From positions 1-52,985 of the forward strand of contig NZ_JAUWAV010000031.1 in the NCBI RefSeq assembly GCF_030605225.1: DNA of 52,985 nt, written 5' to 3'. This document shows, piece after piece, positions 1-7,907 of this stretch. Position 1 is the stretch's first letter. Each line of letters starts with the position of its first letter. The translations under genes and the position numbers were made by a program. Below the pieces are notes generated by a model. The model made no database searches and was not told where the DNA came from. It saw only the letters and a list, made by a program, of their open reading frames with translations. This DNA is from Geoalkalibacter sp. (GTDB lineage: Bacteria > Desulfobacterota > Desulfuromonadia > Desulfuromonadales > Geoalkalibacteraceae).

Positions 1-1
1 G

Positions 2-259
2 CATCTGCCCGAACTCGATCTGTGCATTTTCCAGCGCCGCGGCCCGCTGCCGCTTCTGCGCTATGCAACGGGCATCGCCCGCGGCCGCCACCTGGAGTTG
101 CCCGACGTGCTCTACCGCAAAGCCCAACAGGTCAGCCTGCGTTGCGCGAAGCCGCTGCCCGTGCAGGCCGACGGTGATCTCATCGGCCGCCTGCCCATGG
201 ATTTCTCCGTGGCGCGCGATGCCCTGACCATTCTCAGGCCCCCAGGAGGTATCCCCTGA
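2..259 (+). CDS. Lipid kinase (diacylglycerol kinase family), C-terminal part
   Basis: The window opens inside a reading frame giving the last 85 residues of a protein that ends at TGA 257-259. The segment VQADGDLIGRLP followed by an ALTILRP-type strand is typical of the C-terminal beta-domain of YegS/BmrU/DgkB-type lipid kinases, which phosphorylate diacylglycerol or related lipids at the membrane. The nucleotide-binding domain lies outside the window, so the exact substrate cannot be judged. The stop codon overlaps the proposed CTG start of the next gene, so the two are probably translationally coupled. Confidence 0.7.
   Translation, partial: HLPELDLCIFQRRGPLPLLRYATGIARGRHLELPDVLYRKAQQVSLRCAKPLPVQADGDLIGRLPMDFSVARDALTILRPPGGIP
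244..250 (+). promoter_or_regulatory. Ribosome binding site AGGAGGT that fixes the CTG start at 256
   Basis: AGGAGGT, a full Shine-Dalgarno match, lies five bases before CTG 256-258. No ATG, GTG or TTG occurs in this frame until TTG 364, so the site supports initiation at CTG. Confidence 0.75.
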
Positions 260-1428
260 AAGTCGCCATCGTCAGCGAAACCTTTCTGCCACAAATCAAC
301 GGCGTCTCCCAGACCCTCAACCGCCTGGTCGAGCACCTGCTGGCCCAGGGCGACAGCGTCCATTTGCTGATTCCCCGCTATCGCGAGAACCCGCCGACGG
401 AAAAACCCGGCCTCGGCATATCCATGTTTCCTGCCCTGGCCCTGCCCAACTATCCGGAGATTCTTCTGCCTTTCGCCACGCCGGGGCGCCTGCGGCGGCT
501 GTTGCGCGCCCAGGCGCCCGACGTGATGCACATCGCCACCGAAGGCCCCCTGGGCTGGGCCGCCCTGCGCGCGGCGCGCAGCCTCGGCCTGCCGGTGATC
601 AGCTCCTACCACACCAACTTTTCCCAGTATCTGGGCGCCTACCGCCTGGGCTTCGTCGAGGGGCCAGCCTGGCGCTACCTGCGCTGGTTTCACAACCGCA
701 CGGCGCGCACCTTCTGTCCCACCGCCTCAATCCGCGACCTTCTGCGGGCCAAGGGTTTCGCGCGGGTCGGCATCTGGGGACGAGGTGTCGACGGCGGGCG
801 TTTCCACCCGGCCAAGCGCGATCCGGAACTGCGCCGCAGCCTGGGTTTTGCGCCCGAGGATCGGGTGTTCGTCTACTGCGGCCGTCTCGCCGCGGAAAAA
901 AATCTGCCCCTGCTGATGAGCGCCTTTCGCCATCTCGCTTCGCCCAGGGCGCGGCTCCTGCTCATCGGCGACGGCCCCCTGCGCGAGCAACTCGCCGCCC
1001 AGGCCGACACCCGGGTGGTCTTCACCGGCTACCGCCAGGGCGAGGAACTCGCCCGACTCTACGCCGCCGCCGACGTCATGACCTTTCCCTCCCTGACGGA
1101 AACCTTCGGCAATGTGATGCTCGAAGCCATGGCGGCGGGTCTGCCGGTAGTCGGCTTCAATGTGCCCGGCCCCAAGGACGTCATACGCCCGGGAGAAACC
1201 GGACGGCTGCTCGAAACCATCGACGCCGCGGCCTTGGCCGGCGCCATGGCGGAGCTGATGGAAGACGAGCAGGAGCGCCGCCGCTTGGGCGTCAACGCCC
1301 GCGCCTACGCCTTGCGCCAGAACTGGTTCGCCATCAACGACGTGGTACGCCAAGCCTACCAGGAGCTATGCCGGGAGCGCCCCGCGAAGCCGGGAGCCCA
1401 ATCCTCCCTGGCGCCCCAGGGGTCCTAA
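256..1428 (+). CDS. GT4-family glycosyltransferase with CTG start
   Basis: This is a 390-aa GT-B fold glycosyltransferase. It probably adds a hexose from a nucleotide sugar to a lipid acceptor at the membrane, like MgtA or digalactosyldiacylglycerol synthases. With the CTG start the protein opens KVAIVSETFLPQINGV, the conserved first Rossmann strand and acceptor loop of GT4 enzymes. The first ordinary start codon (TTG 364) would remove 36 residues including this motif. The EX7E donor-site motif is at residues 282-290 (ETFGNVMLE). The gene overlaps the stop of a lipid kinase and precedes a PAP2 phosphatase, which suggests glycolipid or phospholipid metabolism. Family is secure; acceptor and sugar are unknown. 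Confidence 0.85.
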   Translation: MKVAIVSETFLPQINGVSQTLNRLVEHLLAQGDSVHLLIPRYRENPPTEKPGLGISMFPALALPNYPEILLPFATPGRLRRLLRAQAPDVMHIATEGPLGWAALRAARSLGLPVISSYHTNFSQYLGAYRLGFVEGPAWRYLRWFHNRTARTFCPTASIRDLLRAKGFARVGIWGRGVDGGRFHPAKRDPELRRSLGFAPEDRVFVYCGRLAAEKNLPLLMSAFRHLASPRARLLLIGDGPLREQLAAQADTRVVFTGYRQGEELARLYAAADVMTFPSLTETFGNVMLEAMAAGLPVVGFNVPGPKDVIRPGETGRLLETIDAAALAGAMAELMEDEQERRRLGVNARAYALRQNWFAINDVVRQAYQELCRERPAKPGAQSSLAPQGS

Positions 1429-1453
1429 CCATCGACCATCAAGGAGACTGCCC

Positions 1454-2032
1454 ATGCTGATGCCCAAAAAACCCAAGTTCGCCGGCGAGCTGGTGGATTA
1501 CTACAGCCGCCACATCACCCCCAAGGAAGTACGCATGATGCTGCGCTTCTGCGATCTGCGCCGCTACAAGCCCCTGACCGGCCTGATGCGCCTCTCCAGC
1601 CGCCTGGGCGATGCCCCCCTGTGGTATGTGACGGCCATCGTGCTGCTCGCCACGGGGGGTACCACGGGCCGCTGGGCGGTGGCCGCGATGGCGCTCTCCA
1701 TCCTGCTGTGCGTGAGCCTGTTCAAGATCCTCAAGAACCTCATCGGCCGGCCGCGCCCCTTCGAGGTGTGGGTCGATCTGCCCTGCCAAATGCTGCCGCC
1801 CGATCGCTTTTCCTTCCCCTCCGGCCACACCATGACCGCCTTTGCCGTATGCGGCACCCTCGCGGTGCTGCTGCCCGGCTCCCTGGCGTTTTTCCTGCCC
1901 GCCGCCATTCTCATCGGCCTGTCGCGCATCTTTCTCGGCCTGCACTATCCCACCGACGTGCTGATCGGCGCCCTGCTCGGCTCGGCCATCGGGCTGGGCG
2001 TGGGGCGGCTGGTGCTCGTGCTCGCCCTCTAA
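1454..2032 (+). CDS. PAP2-family phosphatase, membrane-bound
   Basis: The 192-aa protein carries all three signature motifs of the PAP2 acid phosphatase superfamily: K94-x6-R101-P102, P122-S-G-H125, and S157-R158-x5-H164-x3-D168. Hydrophobic stretches around residues 55-90, 127-155 and 169-192 should be membrane helices, with the catalytic residues facing one side. Such enzymes dephosphorylate phosphatidic acid, phosphatidylglycerophosphate or undecaprenyl diphosphate, and sequence alone cannot choose among these. An AAGGAG site precedes the ATG. It follows a lipid kinase and a glycosyltransferase, consistent with membrane-lipid work. Confidence 0.88.
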   Translation: MLMPKKPKFAGELVDYYSRHITPKEVRMMLRFCDLRRYKPLTGLMRLSSRLGDAPLWYVTAIVLLATGGTTGRWAVAAMALSILLCVSLFKILKNLIGRPRPFEVWVDLPCQMLPPDRFSFPSGHTMTAFAVCGTLAVLLPGSLAFFLPAAILIGLSRIFLGLHYPTDVLIGALLGSAIGLGVGRLVLVLAL

Positions 2033-2119
2033 GCCCTTCCGGAACGATCTCCCATCGCTTTTCTGCCACCCATCCTCTGGTAAAGTTTTCTCAAACCACC
2101 CGCGGATGGGGATCACGCC

Positions 2120-2611
2120 ATGCAGAAGCTCACCGAATTGTCTTTGCAGATCCGCTATTACGGAACGCTGCGCTTCGCCATGCTGACCGTCTTCATGGCC
2201 GCCACGGCCGGTCTCATGGCCGCCTTCTTCGGCGTGCGGACCGTTGCGCTGTTTCGCATTTTGCTGGCGCTCTTCGGCATCGCCGCGACGCTGATCTTCG
2301 CCTCTTTGCAGGCCAAGCTGAGTGCAGTTCATCAAGGCTGCATCGACTATCTGAAGCAGATTGCCGGGCAACATCCCCAGGTGGGAGAGGAATTCATCAG
2401 CATTCTGTTCGGGCACAACCTCTCCCACCCCTTCGATCGGCGCTTGGAAGAGCTCCGCACCTGGTTGTTGAAATTCTCCCTCACCCAATACTTTCTGCCG
2501 CGGGACAGCGCGGCGCGTTTTGCCGGACCCGTGACCCTGCTGGTGCTATCTCTGCACGGCCTGGCGGTGCTCCTCTGGTTGACGCTGTTGCTCTGCGCGC
2601 CGTTTTTCTAA
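2120..2611 (+). CDS. Small membrane protein, unknown function
   Basis: I do not recognise this 163-aa protein. It has two closely spaced hydrophobic segments near residues 19-37 and 43-62, a soluble middle part of about 75 residues with mixed charge, and a hydrophobic C-terminal segment near residues 137-162 ending CAPFF. No catalytic motif is visible. It lies on the same strand as the lipid genes before it and the helicase after it, about 90-100 bases from each, so it may be transcribed alone. Confidence 0.6.
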   Translation: MQKLTELSLQIRYYGTLRFAMLTVFMAATAGLMAAFFGVRTVALFRILLALFGIAATLIFASLQAKLSAVHQGCIDYLKQIAGQHPQVGEEFISILFGHNLSHPFDRRLEELRTWLLKFSLTQYFLPRDSAARFAGPVTLLVLSLHGLAVLLWLTLLLCAPFF

Positions 2612-2713
2612 AAAGGCGCATGGGAAATTATATCCATTCCAAAAATCGCGCGTCTCGGAGTAGACTGACACGTTTATCGCGCATCCTTTCCCCGACCACC
2701 CACAAGGACCTCC

Positions 2714-4480
2714 ATGACCGAAGACATGCTTCCCACGTTCGCCGCCCTGGGCCTGGCGCCCGCCATCGCCCGAGTCATCGACGAGATCGGCTACGAAAGC
2801 CCCTCGCCCATTCAGGCGCAAGGGATCCCGCCGCTGCTTGAGGGCCGCGACCTGCTCGGCCAGGCGCAGACCGGCACCGGCAAGACCGCCGCCTTTGCCC
2901 TGCCGCTGCTGAGCCGCCTTGATCCGGGGCTCAAAAGTCCGCAGATTCTGGTTCTCACCCCCACCCGCGAGCTTGCCTTGCAGGTGGCCGAGGCCATGCA
3001 GACCTATGCCCGCCACCTGCCCGATTTCCAGGTGCTGCCGGTGTATGGCGGGCAGAACATGGGCCAGCAGCTGCGTATGCTGGCGCGCGGCGTGCAGGCG
3101 GTGGTCGGCACGCCGGGGCGCATTCAGGATCACCTGCGGCGCGGTACCCTGCGCCTGGAGCGGCTGCTCGCGGTGGTGGTGGACGAGGCCGACGAGATGC
3201 TCAAGATGGGCTTCATCGAGGAGGTGGAGCAGATTTTGGAGCATACGCCGGCACAGAAACAGGTCGCCCTGTTTTCCGCCACCATGCCCAAGGAAGTGCT
3301 GCAGATCGCGCGACGCCAGTTGAAAGATCCGGTGGAAATCCGCATCAAGGCGAAAACCGCGACGGTGGAGACCATCACCCAGCGCTTCTGGCAGGTCAAG
3401 GGCCTGCACAAGCTCGACGCCCTGACGCGCATCCTCGAAGCCGAGGAGATCGAGGCGATGATCGTCTTCGTGCGCACCAAGACGGCCACCGTGGAACTGG
3501 CGGAGAAACTGGAAGCGCGGGGCTTCTCCAGCGCCCCCTTGAACGGCGACATGACCCAGGCCATGCGCGAGAAAACCATCGAGCGGCTGCGCGGCGGCGG
3601 CCTCGACATCGTCGTCGCCACGGATGTCGCCGCGCGCGGCCTCGATGTCCCACGCATCAGCCACGTGGTCAACTACGACATTCCCTACGACACCGAGGCC
3701 TACATCCACCGCATCGGCCGCACCGGCCGCGCGGGGCGCGAGGGCAAGGCGATCCTGTTCGTCGCGCCGCGCGAGATGCGCATGCTCTCGGCCATCGAGC
3801 AGGCCACGCGCCAACCCATCACCCCCATGAGCCTGCCGACGCGCAAGGACATCACCGACCGGCGCGTCGGCCAGTTCAAGGAACAGATCGCAGCGGCCAT
3901 GGAATCCCAGGATCTGGAATTCTTCGAGGAATTCATCGACAGCTACCAGAGCGAATATGATGTCGGCCTGCGCCGCCTTGCCGCCACCCTTGCCTACCTG
4001 GTGCAAAAGGATCGGCCATTGCAGCCCGAAGGTGGTTTCGCCGAGGAGACCGTCGAACCCGAACCCGAACCCGCGCCCCGCGCCCGCCCCGAGCGCCCCA
4101 GGGAATCGCGCGACGGCAATTGGCGGCGCTACCGCATCGAAGTCGGCCGCGCCCACAAGGTCGAGCCGGGAAATATCGTCGGCGCCATCACCAACGAGGC
4201 CAATCTGAGCAGCCGCGACATCGGCCAGATCAAGATTTATGATGCCTTCAGCCTGGTCGATCTGCCCCGGGATCTGCCGCCGGAGATTCTACGGAAGCTG
4301 CAGGGGGTCTGGGTCCGCGGGCAACGTCTGCAAATTAGCGAGGATCGGGGAGCGGATCAGGCGGCGCCGGGCAAACCGGCCAAAAGGCGCGTGCCGACCA
4401 AGGGCGCGGAGCAGCGCCCCTTCAAGGCGGGTTCGAAAAAACCGCCCCACAGCCGGCGCGGACCCAAAACGGGGAAATAG
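2714..4480 (+). CDS. DEAD-box ATP-dependent RNA helicase, DeaD/CsdA-like
   Basis: This 588-aa helicase has the Q motif (GYESPSPIQ, 26-34), Walker A AQTGTGKT (51-58), PTREL (83-87), TPGR (133-136), DEAD (157-160) and SAT (188-190), then the [10 protein letters not shown] motif VI. After a linker rich in Pro and Glu, a DbpA-type RNA-binding domain follows (about residues 475-550, with [19 protein letters not shown]). The protein ends in a basic tail. This is the layout of DeaD/CsdA enzymes, which unwind RNA in ribosome assembly and mRNA decay, often in the cold. AAGGA lies before the ATG. A second DEAD-box gene sits at 33400-34677. Confidence 0.9.
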   Translation: MTEDMLPTFAALGLAPAIARVIDEIGYESPSPIQAQGIPPLLEGRDLLGQAQTGTGKTAAFALPLLSRLDPGLKSPQILVLTPTRELALQVAEAMQTYARHLPDFQVLPVYGGQNMGQQLRMLARGVQAVVGTPGRIQDHLRRGTLRLERLLAVVVDEADEMLKMGFIEEVEQILEHTPAQKQVALFSATMPKEVLQIARRQLKDPVEIRIKAKTATVETITQRFWQVKGLHKLDALTRILEAEEIEAMIVFVRTKTATVELAEKLEARGFSSAPLNGDMTQAMREKTIERLRGGGLDIVVATDVAARGLDVPRISHVVNYDIPYDTEAYIHRIGRTGRAGREGKAILFVAPREMRMLSAIEQATRQPITPMSLPTRKDITDRRVGQFKEQIAAAMESQDLEFFEEFIDSYQSEYDVGLRRLAATLAYLVQKDRPLQPEGGFAEETVEPEPEPAPRARPERPRESRDGNWRRYRIEVGRAHKVEPGNIVGAITNEANLSSRDIGQIKIYDAFSLVDLPRDLPPEILRKLQGVWVRGQRLQISEDRGADQAAPGKPAKRRVPTKGAEQRPFKAGSKKPPHSRRGPKTGK

Positions 4481-4591
4481 CGCGGCGGCGGCCCCCATGC
4501 ATTCACCCCAAACTTTGTTAAGATATAAACATGAGCAAGGACGTTCAGGGCCGCCGGCGACGCGCCCGTATTTCATCCCCAAGGAGGCACC

Positions 4592-4771
4592 ATGGCCGAG
4601 AAGGATTGTATCAACCCCGAGGAACACTGCGCGCTGCACGCTTGTCAATTGACCTACAAGGAACGCAGTCCGGAGATCGAAAAACTTTTTGAAAATCCCC
4701 GCTACGTCTGCACCAACTGCGGCGCACAGGTTCATGAAGAAGAAAACGTCTGCAATCCCCGCCCCCTGTAA
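4592..4771 (+). CDS. Cys-rich small protein (59 aa), probable metal binder
   Basis: The ATG is preceded by a strong AAGGAGG and opens a 59-aa frame ending in TAA. It contains six cysteines (6, 13, 18, 40, 43, 54) and histidines at 12, 16 and 48. The CTNCG at 40-44 resembles half of a zinc ribbon, and the spaced C6/C13/C18 group could supply the other ligands. No catalytic domain or membrane segment is present. A strong hairpin terminator follows. Function is unknown; the good ribosome-binding site and terminator argue that it is real. Confidence 0.7.
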   Translation: MAEKDCINPEEHCALHACQLTYKERSPEIEKLFENPRYVCTNCGAQVHEEENVCNPRPL

Positions 4772-4806
4772 GGGCATATCGCCCTGCCCAAGGGCGCAAT
4801 TCTAGC

Positions 4807-4844
4807 AAGACAACGGGGGCCGCGACAACCGGCCCCGTTGTCTT
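4807..4844. terminator. Hairpin terminator between convergent genes
   Basis: AAGACAACGGGG and its complement CCCCGTTGTCTT flank a short loop, with one bulged G in the left arm. The hairpin lies between the converging Cys-rich gene and the HxlR gene, so it probably serves both. The ends are AA/TT rather than a long T run. Confidence 0.65.
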
Positions 4845-4873
4845 ACGCGACCCCCTTGGACCAACTCGCATCG

Positions 4874-5200
4874 CTATCCGCGTTGATCCAGCGCATGAAT
4901 CTGCTCGATGATCCGGGTCAGTTCTCGGCCTTTTTCCGTCAACTGATATTCGGTGCGCGGCGGCATTTCGGCAAAGACATCCCGTGACAGCAGCCCGTAG
5001 GCGGTGAGCTTGCGCAGGCGCTCCGCGAGAACCTTGGTGGAAATGCCCTCGATGCATCGCTCAAGCTGGCCCGGGCGCCGCACGCCCGCGCGCACCGCCA
5101 TGAGCACCGAGACCGACCACTTGCAGCCGATGACTTCCTCAAGCCGCCGATAGACGCTTTTGCGGGCACCGGCGGATTTATCCTTTGTCAGTGTTTTCAT
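4874..5200 (-). CDS. HxlR-family transcriptional regulator
   Basis: This 108-aa winged-helix protein matches the HxlR/YodB group. It has a conserved cysteine early (IGCKWSVSVLMAV, C26), then the recognition region PGQLERCIEGISTKVLAERLRKL and the wing YGLLSRDVF..PPRTEYQLTEKGREL. Members often sense electrophiles or redox state through that N-terminal cysteine. It is divergent from a small CxxC thioredoxin-like gene, which makes that gene a likely target. Its start codon lies only six bases from a pair of 15-bp repeats that may be its own operator. The start is the first ATG after the repeats. Confidence 0.85.
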   Translation of the reverse strand: MKTLTKDKSAGARKSVYRRLEEVIGCKWSVSVLMAVRAGVRRPGQLERCIEGISTKVLAERLRKLTAYGLLSRDVFAEMPPRTEYQLTEKGRELTRIIEQIHALDQRG

Positions 5201-5206
5201 GATTTT

Positions 5207-5240
5207 TCACCAAAAAGTGCCCATCTCACCAAAAAGTGCC
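5207..5240. promoter_or_regulatory. Candidate HxlR operator: two direct repeats
   Basis: TCACCAAAAAGTGCC occurs exactly twice, at 5207-5221 and 5226-5240, with starts 19 bp apart, or nearly two helical turns. Each copy holds CAC-N6-GTG-like inverted half-sites. The second copy is followed by an inverted repeat GCCGA-N6-TCGGC at 5238-5253. The repeats sit just upstream of the HxlR start, and on that strand the nearer copy supplies the GGTGA that could act as its ribosome-binding site. Operator function is inferred. Confidence 0.55.
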
Positions 5241-5336
5241 GACTTCAATCGGCGTCGGCCCGAGTGCTACCCTCAGTATAGACGGCATGGCGCCGTCATG
5301 CCCTCATCAGACCCAATCCGAGAAAAGGAGTCCATC

Positions 5337-5579
5337 ATGAACCGCAGCAAAGCAATCTTCTATCATGCGGGATGCCCGGTGTGTCGTCAGGCCGAGGACA
5401 ACCTGGCAAAGGCCCTTGATTCCTCGCGCTACGATCTCGAAATCGTGCATCTGGGCGAAAACAAAACACGCATCGCCGAGGCCGAGGCCAGCGGCGTCAA
5501 ATCGGTGCCGGCCCTGGTGCTGGACGGAACCCCCTTCCACATCAACTTCGGCGCCGACCTCAAGGCGCTTAAATCCTGA
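5337..5579 (+). CDS. Small thioredoxin/glutaredoxin-like protein
   Basis: ATG 5337 follows AAAGGAG and gives an 80-aa protein. FYHAGCPVCRQAEDNL places a CPVC redox motif at residues 13-16 at the start of the first helix. KSVPALVLDG contains the cis-proline loop of the thioredoxin fold. It lacks the N-terminal strand and helix of full-length thioredoxins and resembles short glutaredoxin-like thiol proteins. The divergent HxlR gene suggests control by thiol or electrophile stress. Its stop lies seven bases from the stop of the converging hydrolase gene. Confidence 0.8.
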   Translation: MNRSKAIFYHAGCPVCRQAEDNLAKALDSSRYDLEIVHLGENKTRIAEAEASGVKSVPALVLDGTPFHINFGADLKALKS

Positions 5580-5586
5580 AACGCTC

Positions 5587-6678
5587 TCATCCGCGTCCCC
5601 GAGCCGCCAAGGGTAGATCGGCGGGGATCAGGGGACGCGGCGTCAGGCGCTCGGGGAGACGTAGGATGGTCGTGCCGGGGGGCGGCTCCAGTTCGCGAAA
5701 GAGCCGCTCGCTCTGGCCGAGATAGCTTTTGGAAAGGTGCATGGGCAAAAACCAGGCGGGCCGCAATTCATCGAGCAGCGCGTTGACATCGGTGCTGCAC
5801 AGATGGTAAGCGGCGCGCGCGCGTGCCTCATCCTGCGCCAGAAAGGTGCATTCGCCGATGAGCAGGGTGACTTCGTGCAGCAACTCCTTTAGGCGCCGGC
5901 GATTTTCCGGTGTCATGCCGATATCGCTGAAATAGCCGATGCTCGCCGGTCTCTGCGTTGCGCGAATCTTTTCGTAGAGCGCGGCGGCTTCGGGCTCCCA
6001 AACCTCGACCACGCCCCCATCCGAGCGATGCGCAACCCGCAGCCCGCCTGCGTTCAAATTGCCTGCGAAGAAAAGTCGCTTGAGCTCCCTGATCCAGGGG
6101 CCGGGGAGCAGTCCGGCCGTCGCCAGGCGTGTTTCATCGACGGCAAATCCTGCCCGCTCCGTGATGCGGTAGACAAGAACCGGGATCTTGTGGTCGCAGA
6201 AAACGCCGTCCACTCTCAGATAAGGGTTGGCGTACAGGGTGCGGCCTTCACGGGCGCGCTCCCCGGCGTAACGGCCGACAAACCCCTCGGGACCCGCGAA
6301 CTCGACCGTGCGAAGTCGTTCCTCACCAACCTCATGCACGCGAAAGGTACACCAGAAATCCTCCGCCAGATTCCACTCATAGGCACCGAGTTTGTTGGCG
6401 AAGCGCTCCGCGATGCCGGGAGGGCCATACAGATCGATGGTGCGTGGCGACACCAGCACATGGCGCACCAGGGTATCCACCCCCATGAAATGATCCATGT
6501 GGGCATGACTGATGAACACCGCGTCAATGGAGCGCAACACCCTCTTGGCCAGGTGCTGGATCTGCCCGCAATCCAGCAGCAGAGCGCGCCCCAGGGGGCG
6601 CATCCGCACCAGCAGCAGGGGATCGTCCATCAGGCCGGAATAAAAGAGCGGTTCGCAGACGTTGAATGGCGGCGACAT
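5587..6678 (-). CDS. MBL-fold metallo-hydrolase, RNase Z-like
   Basis: The 363-aa protein has the motif HAHMDH (H58, H60, D62, H63), a further histidine in CDHKIPVLVYRI (H163), an aspartate in FSDIG (D252) and a histidine in PMHLSKSY (H314). These are in the order of the seven zinc ligands of RNase Z. It is longer than usual RNase Z (about 310 aa). The GHST motif of true tRNA 3'-processing enzymes reads LCST here (residues 293-296), and HEATF reads GECTF. It is therefore best called RNase Z-like, and tRNA processing is not assured. The start is the first in-frame ATG. Confidence 0.75.
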   Translation of the reverse strand: MSPPFNVCEPLFYSGLMDDPLLLVRMRPLGRALLLDCGQIQHLAKRVLRSIDAVFISHAHMDHFMGVDTLVRHVLVSPRTIDLYGPPGIAERFANKLGAYEWNLAEDFWCTFRVHEVGEERLRTVEFAGPEGFVGRYAGERAREGRTLYANPYLRVDGVFCDHKIPVLVYRITERAGFAVDETRLATAGLLPGPWIRELKRLFFAGNLNAGGLRVAHRSDGGVVEVWEPEAAALYEKIRATQRPASIGYFSDIGMTPENRRRLKELLHEVTLLIGECTFLAQDEARARAAYHLCSTDVNALLDELRPAWFLPMHLSKSYLGQSERLFRELEPPPGTTILRLPERLTPRPLIPADLPLAARGRG

Positions 6679-6759
6679 GACAAAAGCTTACCTGATTTTT
6701 TCAACGCTTTCGGCGGTGAGAGCCCGATGCCGAAGGCATCAATAGTTCATTATTGCCTC

Positions 6760-6788
6760 TTTAGTCGCGCCCGAGGAAGTGATATAAA
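6760..6788 (+). promoter_or_regulatory. Possible sigma70-type promoter for the HDOD gene
   Basis: TTTAGT at 6760-6765 and TATAAA at 6783-6788 are separated by 17 bases, about 60 bases before the HDOD start. The -10 is good and the -35 is poor. Confidence 0.4.
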
Positions 6789-6850
6789 GGAACCTTCATC
6801 ACGTCAGATTTATTCGCAGTCAATGACGGCAAGATCCACGAGGGGATGTC

Positions 6851-7852
6851 ATGGTTAAGCCGGTTCGTATCGATGAAGTGCTGGACGCCGAGATCTTGCC
6901 GACTTTGCCGGCCGTCGCCGTCAAGGTTCTTTCCATCGACCCTGAAACCGGGGCGGCGGACATGGCGCGCGTCATCGGGGCGGATCCGGCGCTCGCGGCT
7001 CGCATCCTCAAGACCGCCAATTCCCCCCTCTATGCGCCGCTGTCTCCGGTGAGCAGCATCAAGCGCGCCATCGCCCTGCTGGGCGATCGGCAGGTTCGCA
7101 CCCTGACCCTGGCTTTTTCCCTGGTCCCTCTGCAAAATGCCCTCCTCGATTTTTCCCGTTTCTGGGAGCATTCCCTGGCGACGGCCGTCGGAACGCGCCA
7201 CCTGCTCAGAATCCTGAGCCCCCGACATGCCGAGGACGGCTTCACCGCGGGTCTTCTGGCCAATATCGGCGCGATCCTGCTCGCCGGCGCCCAGCCCGCC
7301 AAATATCAGGGCATCCTCAAGAGTTCCCTGCACAAGGGCGTCTCCATCAAGGATATCGAGCGCGAGGTGTTCGGCTTCGATCATACCGAGATCGGGACCG
7401 CCGCCGCGCGGCGCTGGAAATTTCCGAGCAGCTTTCAGGCCGTCATCGCCCATCACCATGACCCGGAACAATTCCAGGGCAATGAAGAGAGCCGACGACT
7501 GGTGCAGGCCGTCCATCTCGCGGGAATGTTCGCCGATATGTTCCACACGGATCGGCCCGAACTGCCCAAAGGCAAGTTTCAGCGCGCCGTCAAGGAGATG
7601 CCCGATCTCAGAAACATGATTTTCGAGGATTTTTTCCGAAGCGTCGAGGAGGAAACCCAGGAGGCCGCCGCGTGGATGGGAATTCATCTCTCCCCAACCC
7701 GTTCCGTGGCGGAGATCCTGGAACAGGCTAACCAGAAGCTTGTGGCCATCAGCGCCGAATACGAAGAGGCGATCCAGTGGCTTTATCGCACTCAGATCGA
7801 CCTGATCCAACTCGCCAAGGAGGATCAGGCCGGCACGAAGGACAAAAAATGA
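6851..7852 (+). CDS. HDOD domain signalling protein
   Basis: This 333-aa protein starts with an HDOD domain: LPTLPAVAVKVLSI, then DPALAARILKTANSPLY, then SSIKRAIALLGDRQVRTL, over roughly residues 15-210. HDOD proteins are non-catalytic HD relatives that act in signalling, for example chemotaxis, motility or c-di-GMP-linked pathways. The C-terminal 110 residues have no recognised domain and end in a long, probably helical stretch (EEAIQWLYRTQIDLIQLAKED). It stands alone, with its stop codon buried in a perfect terminator hairpin. Partners cannot be told from the context. Confidence 0.85.
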   Translation: MVKPVRIDEVLDAEILPTLPAVAVKVLSIDPETGAADMARVIGADPALAARILKTANSPLYAPLSPVSSIKRAIALLGDRQVRTLTLAFSLVPLQNALLDFSRFWEHSLATAVGTRHLLRILSPRHAEDGFTAGLLANIGAILLAGAQPAKYQGILKSSLHKGVSIKDIEREVFGFDHTEIGTAAARRWKFPSSFQAVIAHHHDPEQFQGNEESRRLVQAVHLAGMFADMFHTDRPELPKGKFQRAVKEMPDLRNMIFEDFFRSVEEETQEAAAWMGIHLSPTRSVAEILEQANQKLVAISAEYEEAIQWLYRTQIDLIQLAKEDQAGTKDKK

Positions 7853-7887
7853 AGAAGGCCGGTGACTACCGGCCTTCTTCATTTTTT
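7844..7887. terminator. Perfect bidirectional terminator over the HDOD stop codon
   Basis: A 20-bp perfect inverted repeat (7844-7863 and 7868-7887) with a four-base loop GACT has six A on the left and six T on the right, so it can terminate from either side. The TGA of the HDOD gene (7850-7852) lies inside the left arm. The converging zinc-ribbon gene ends 21 bases beyond it. Confidence 0.9.
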
Positions 7888-7907
7888 CCCGAATTTTTCA
7901 CGGCCTC

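Noticed and set aside
6726-6740. GATGCC-GAA-GGCATC inverted repeat as a terminator or operator.
   Set aside because: The stem is short, has no T run and sits at no clear promoter element; it may be chance.
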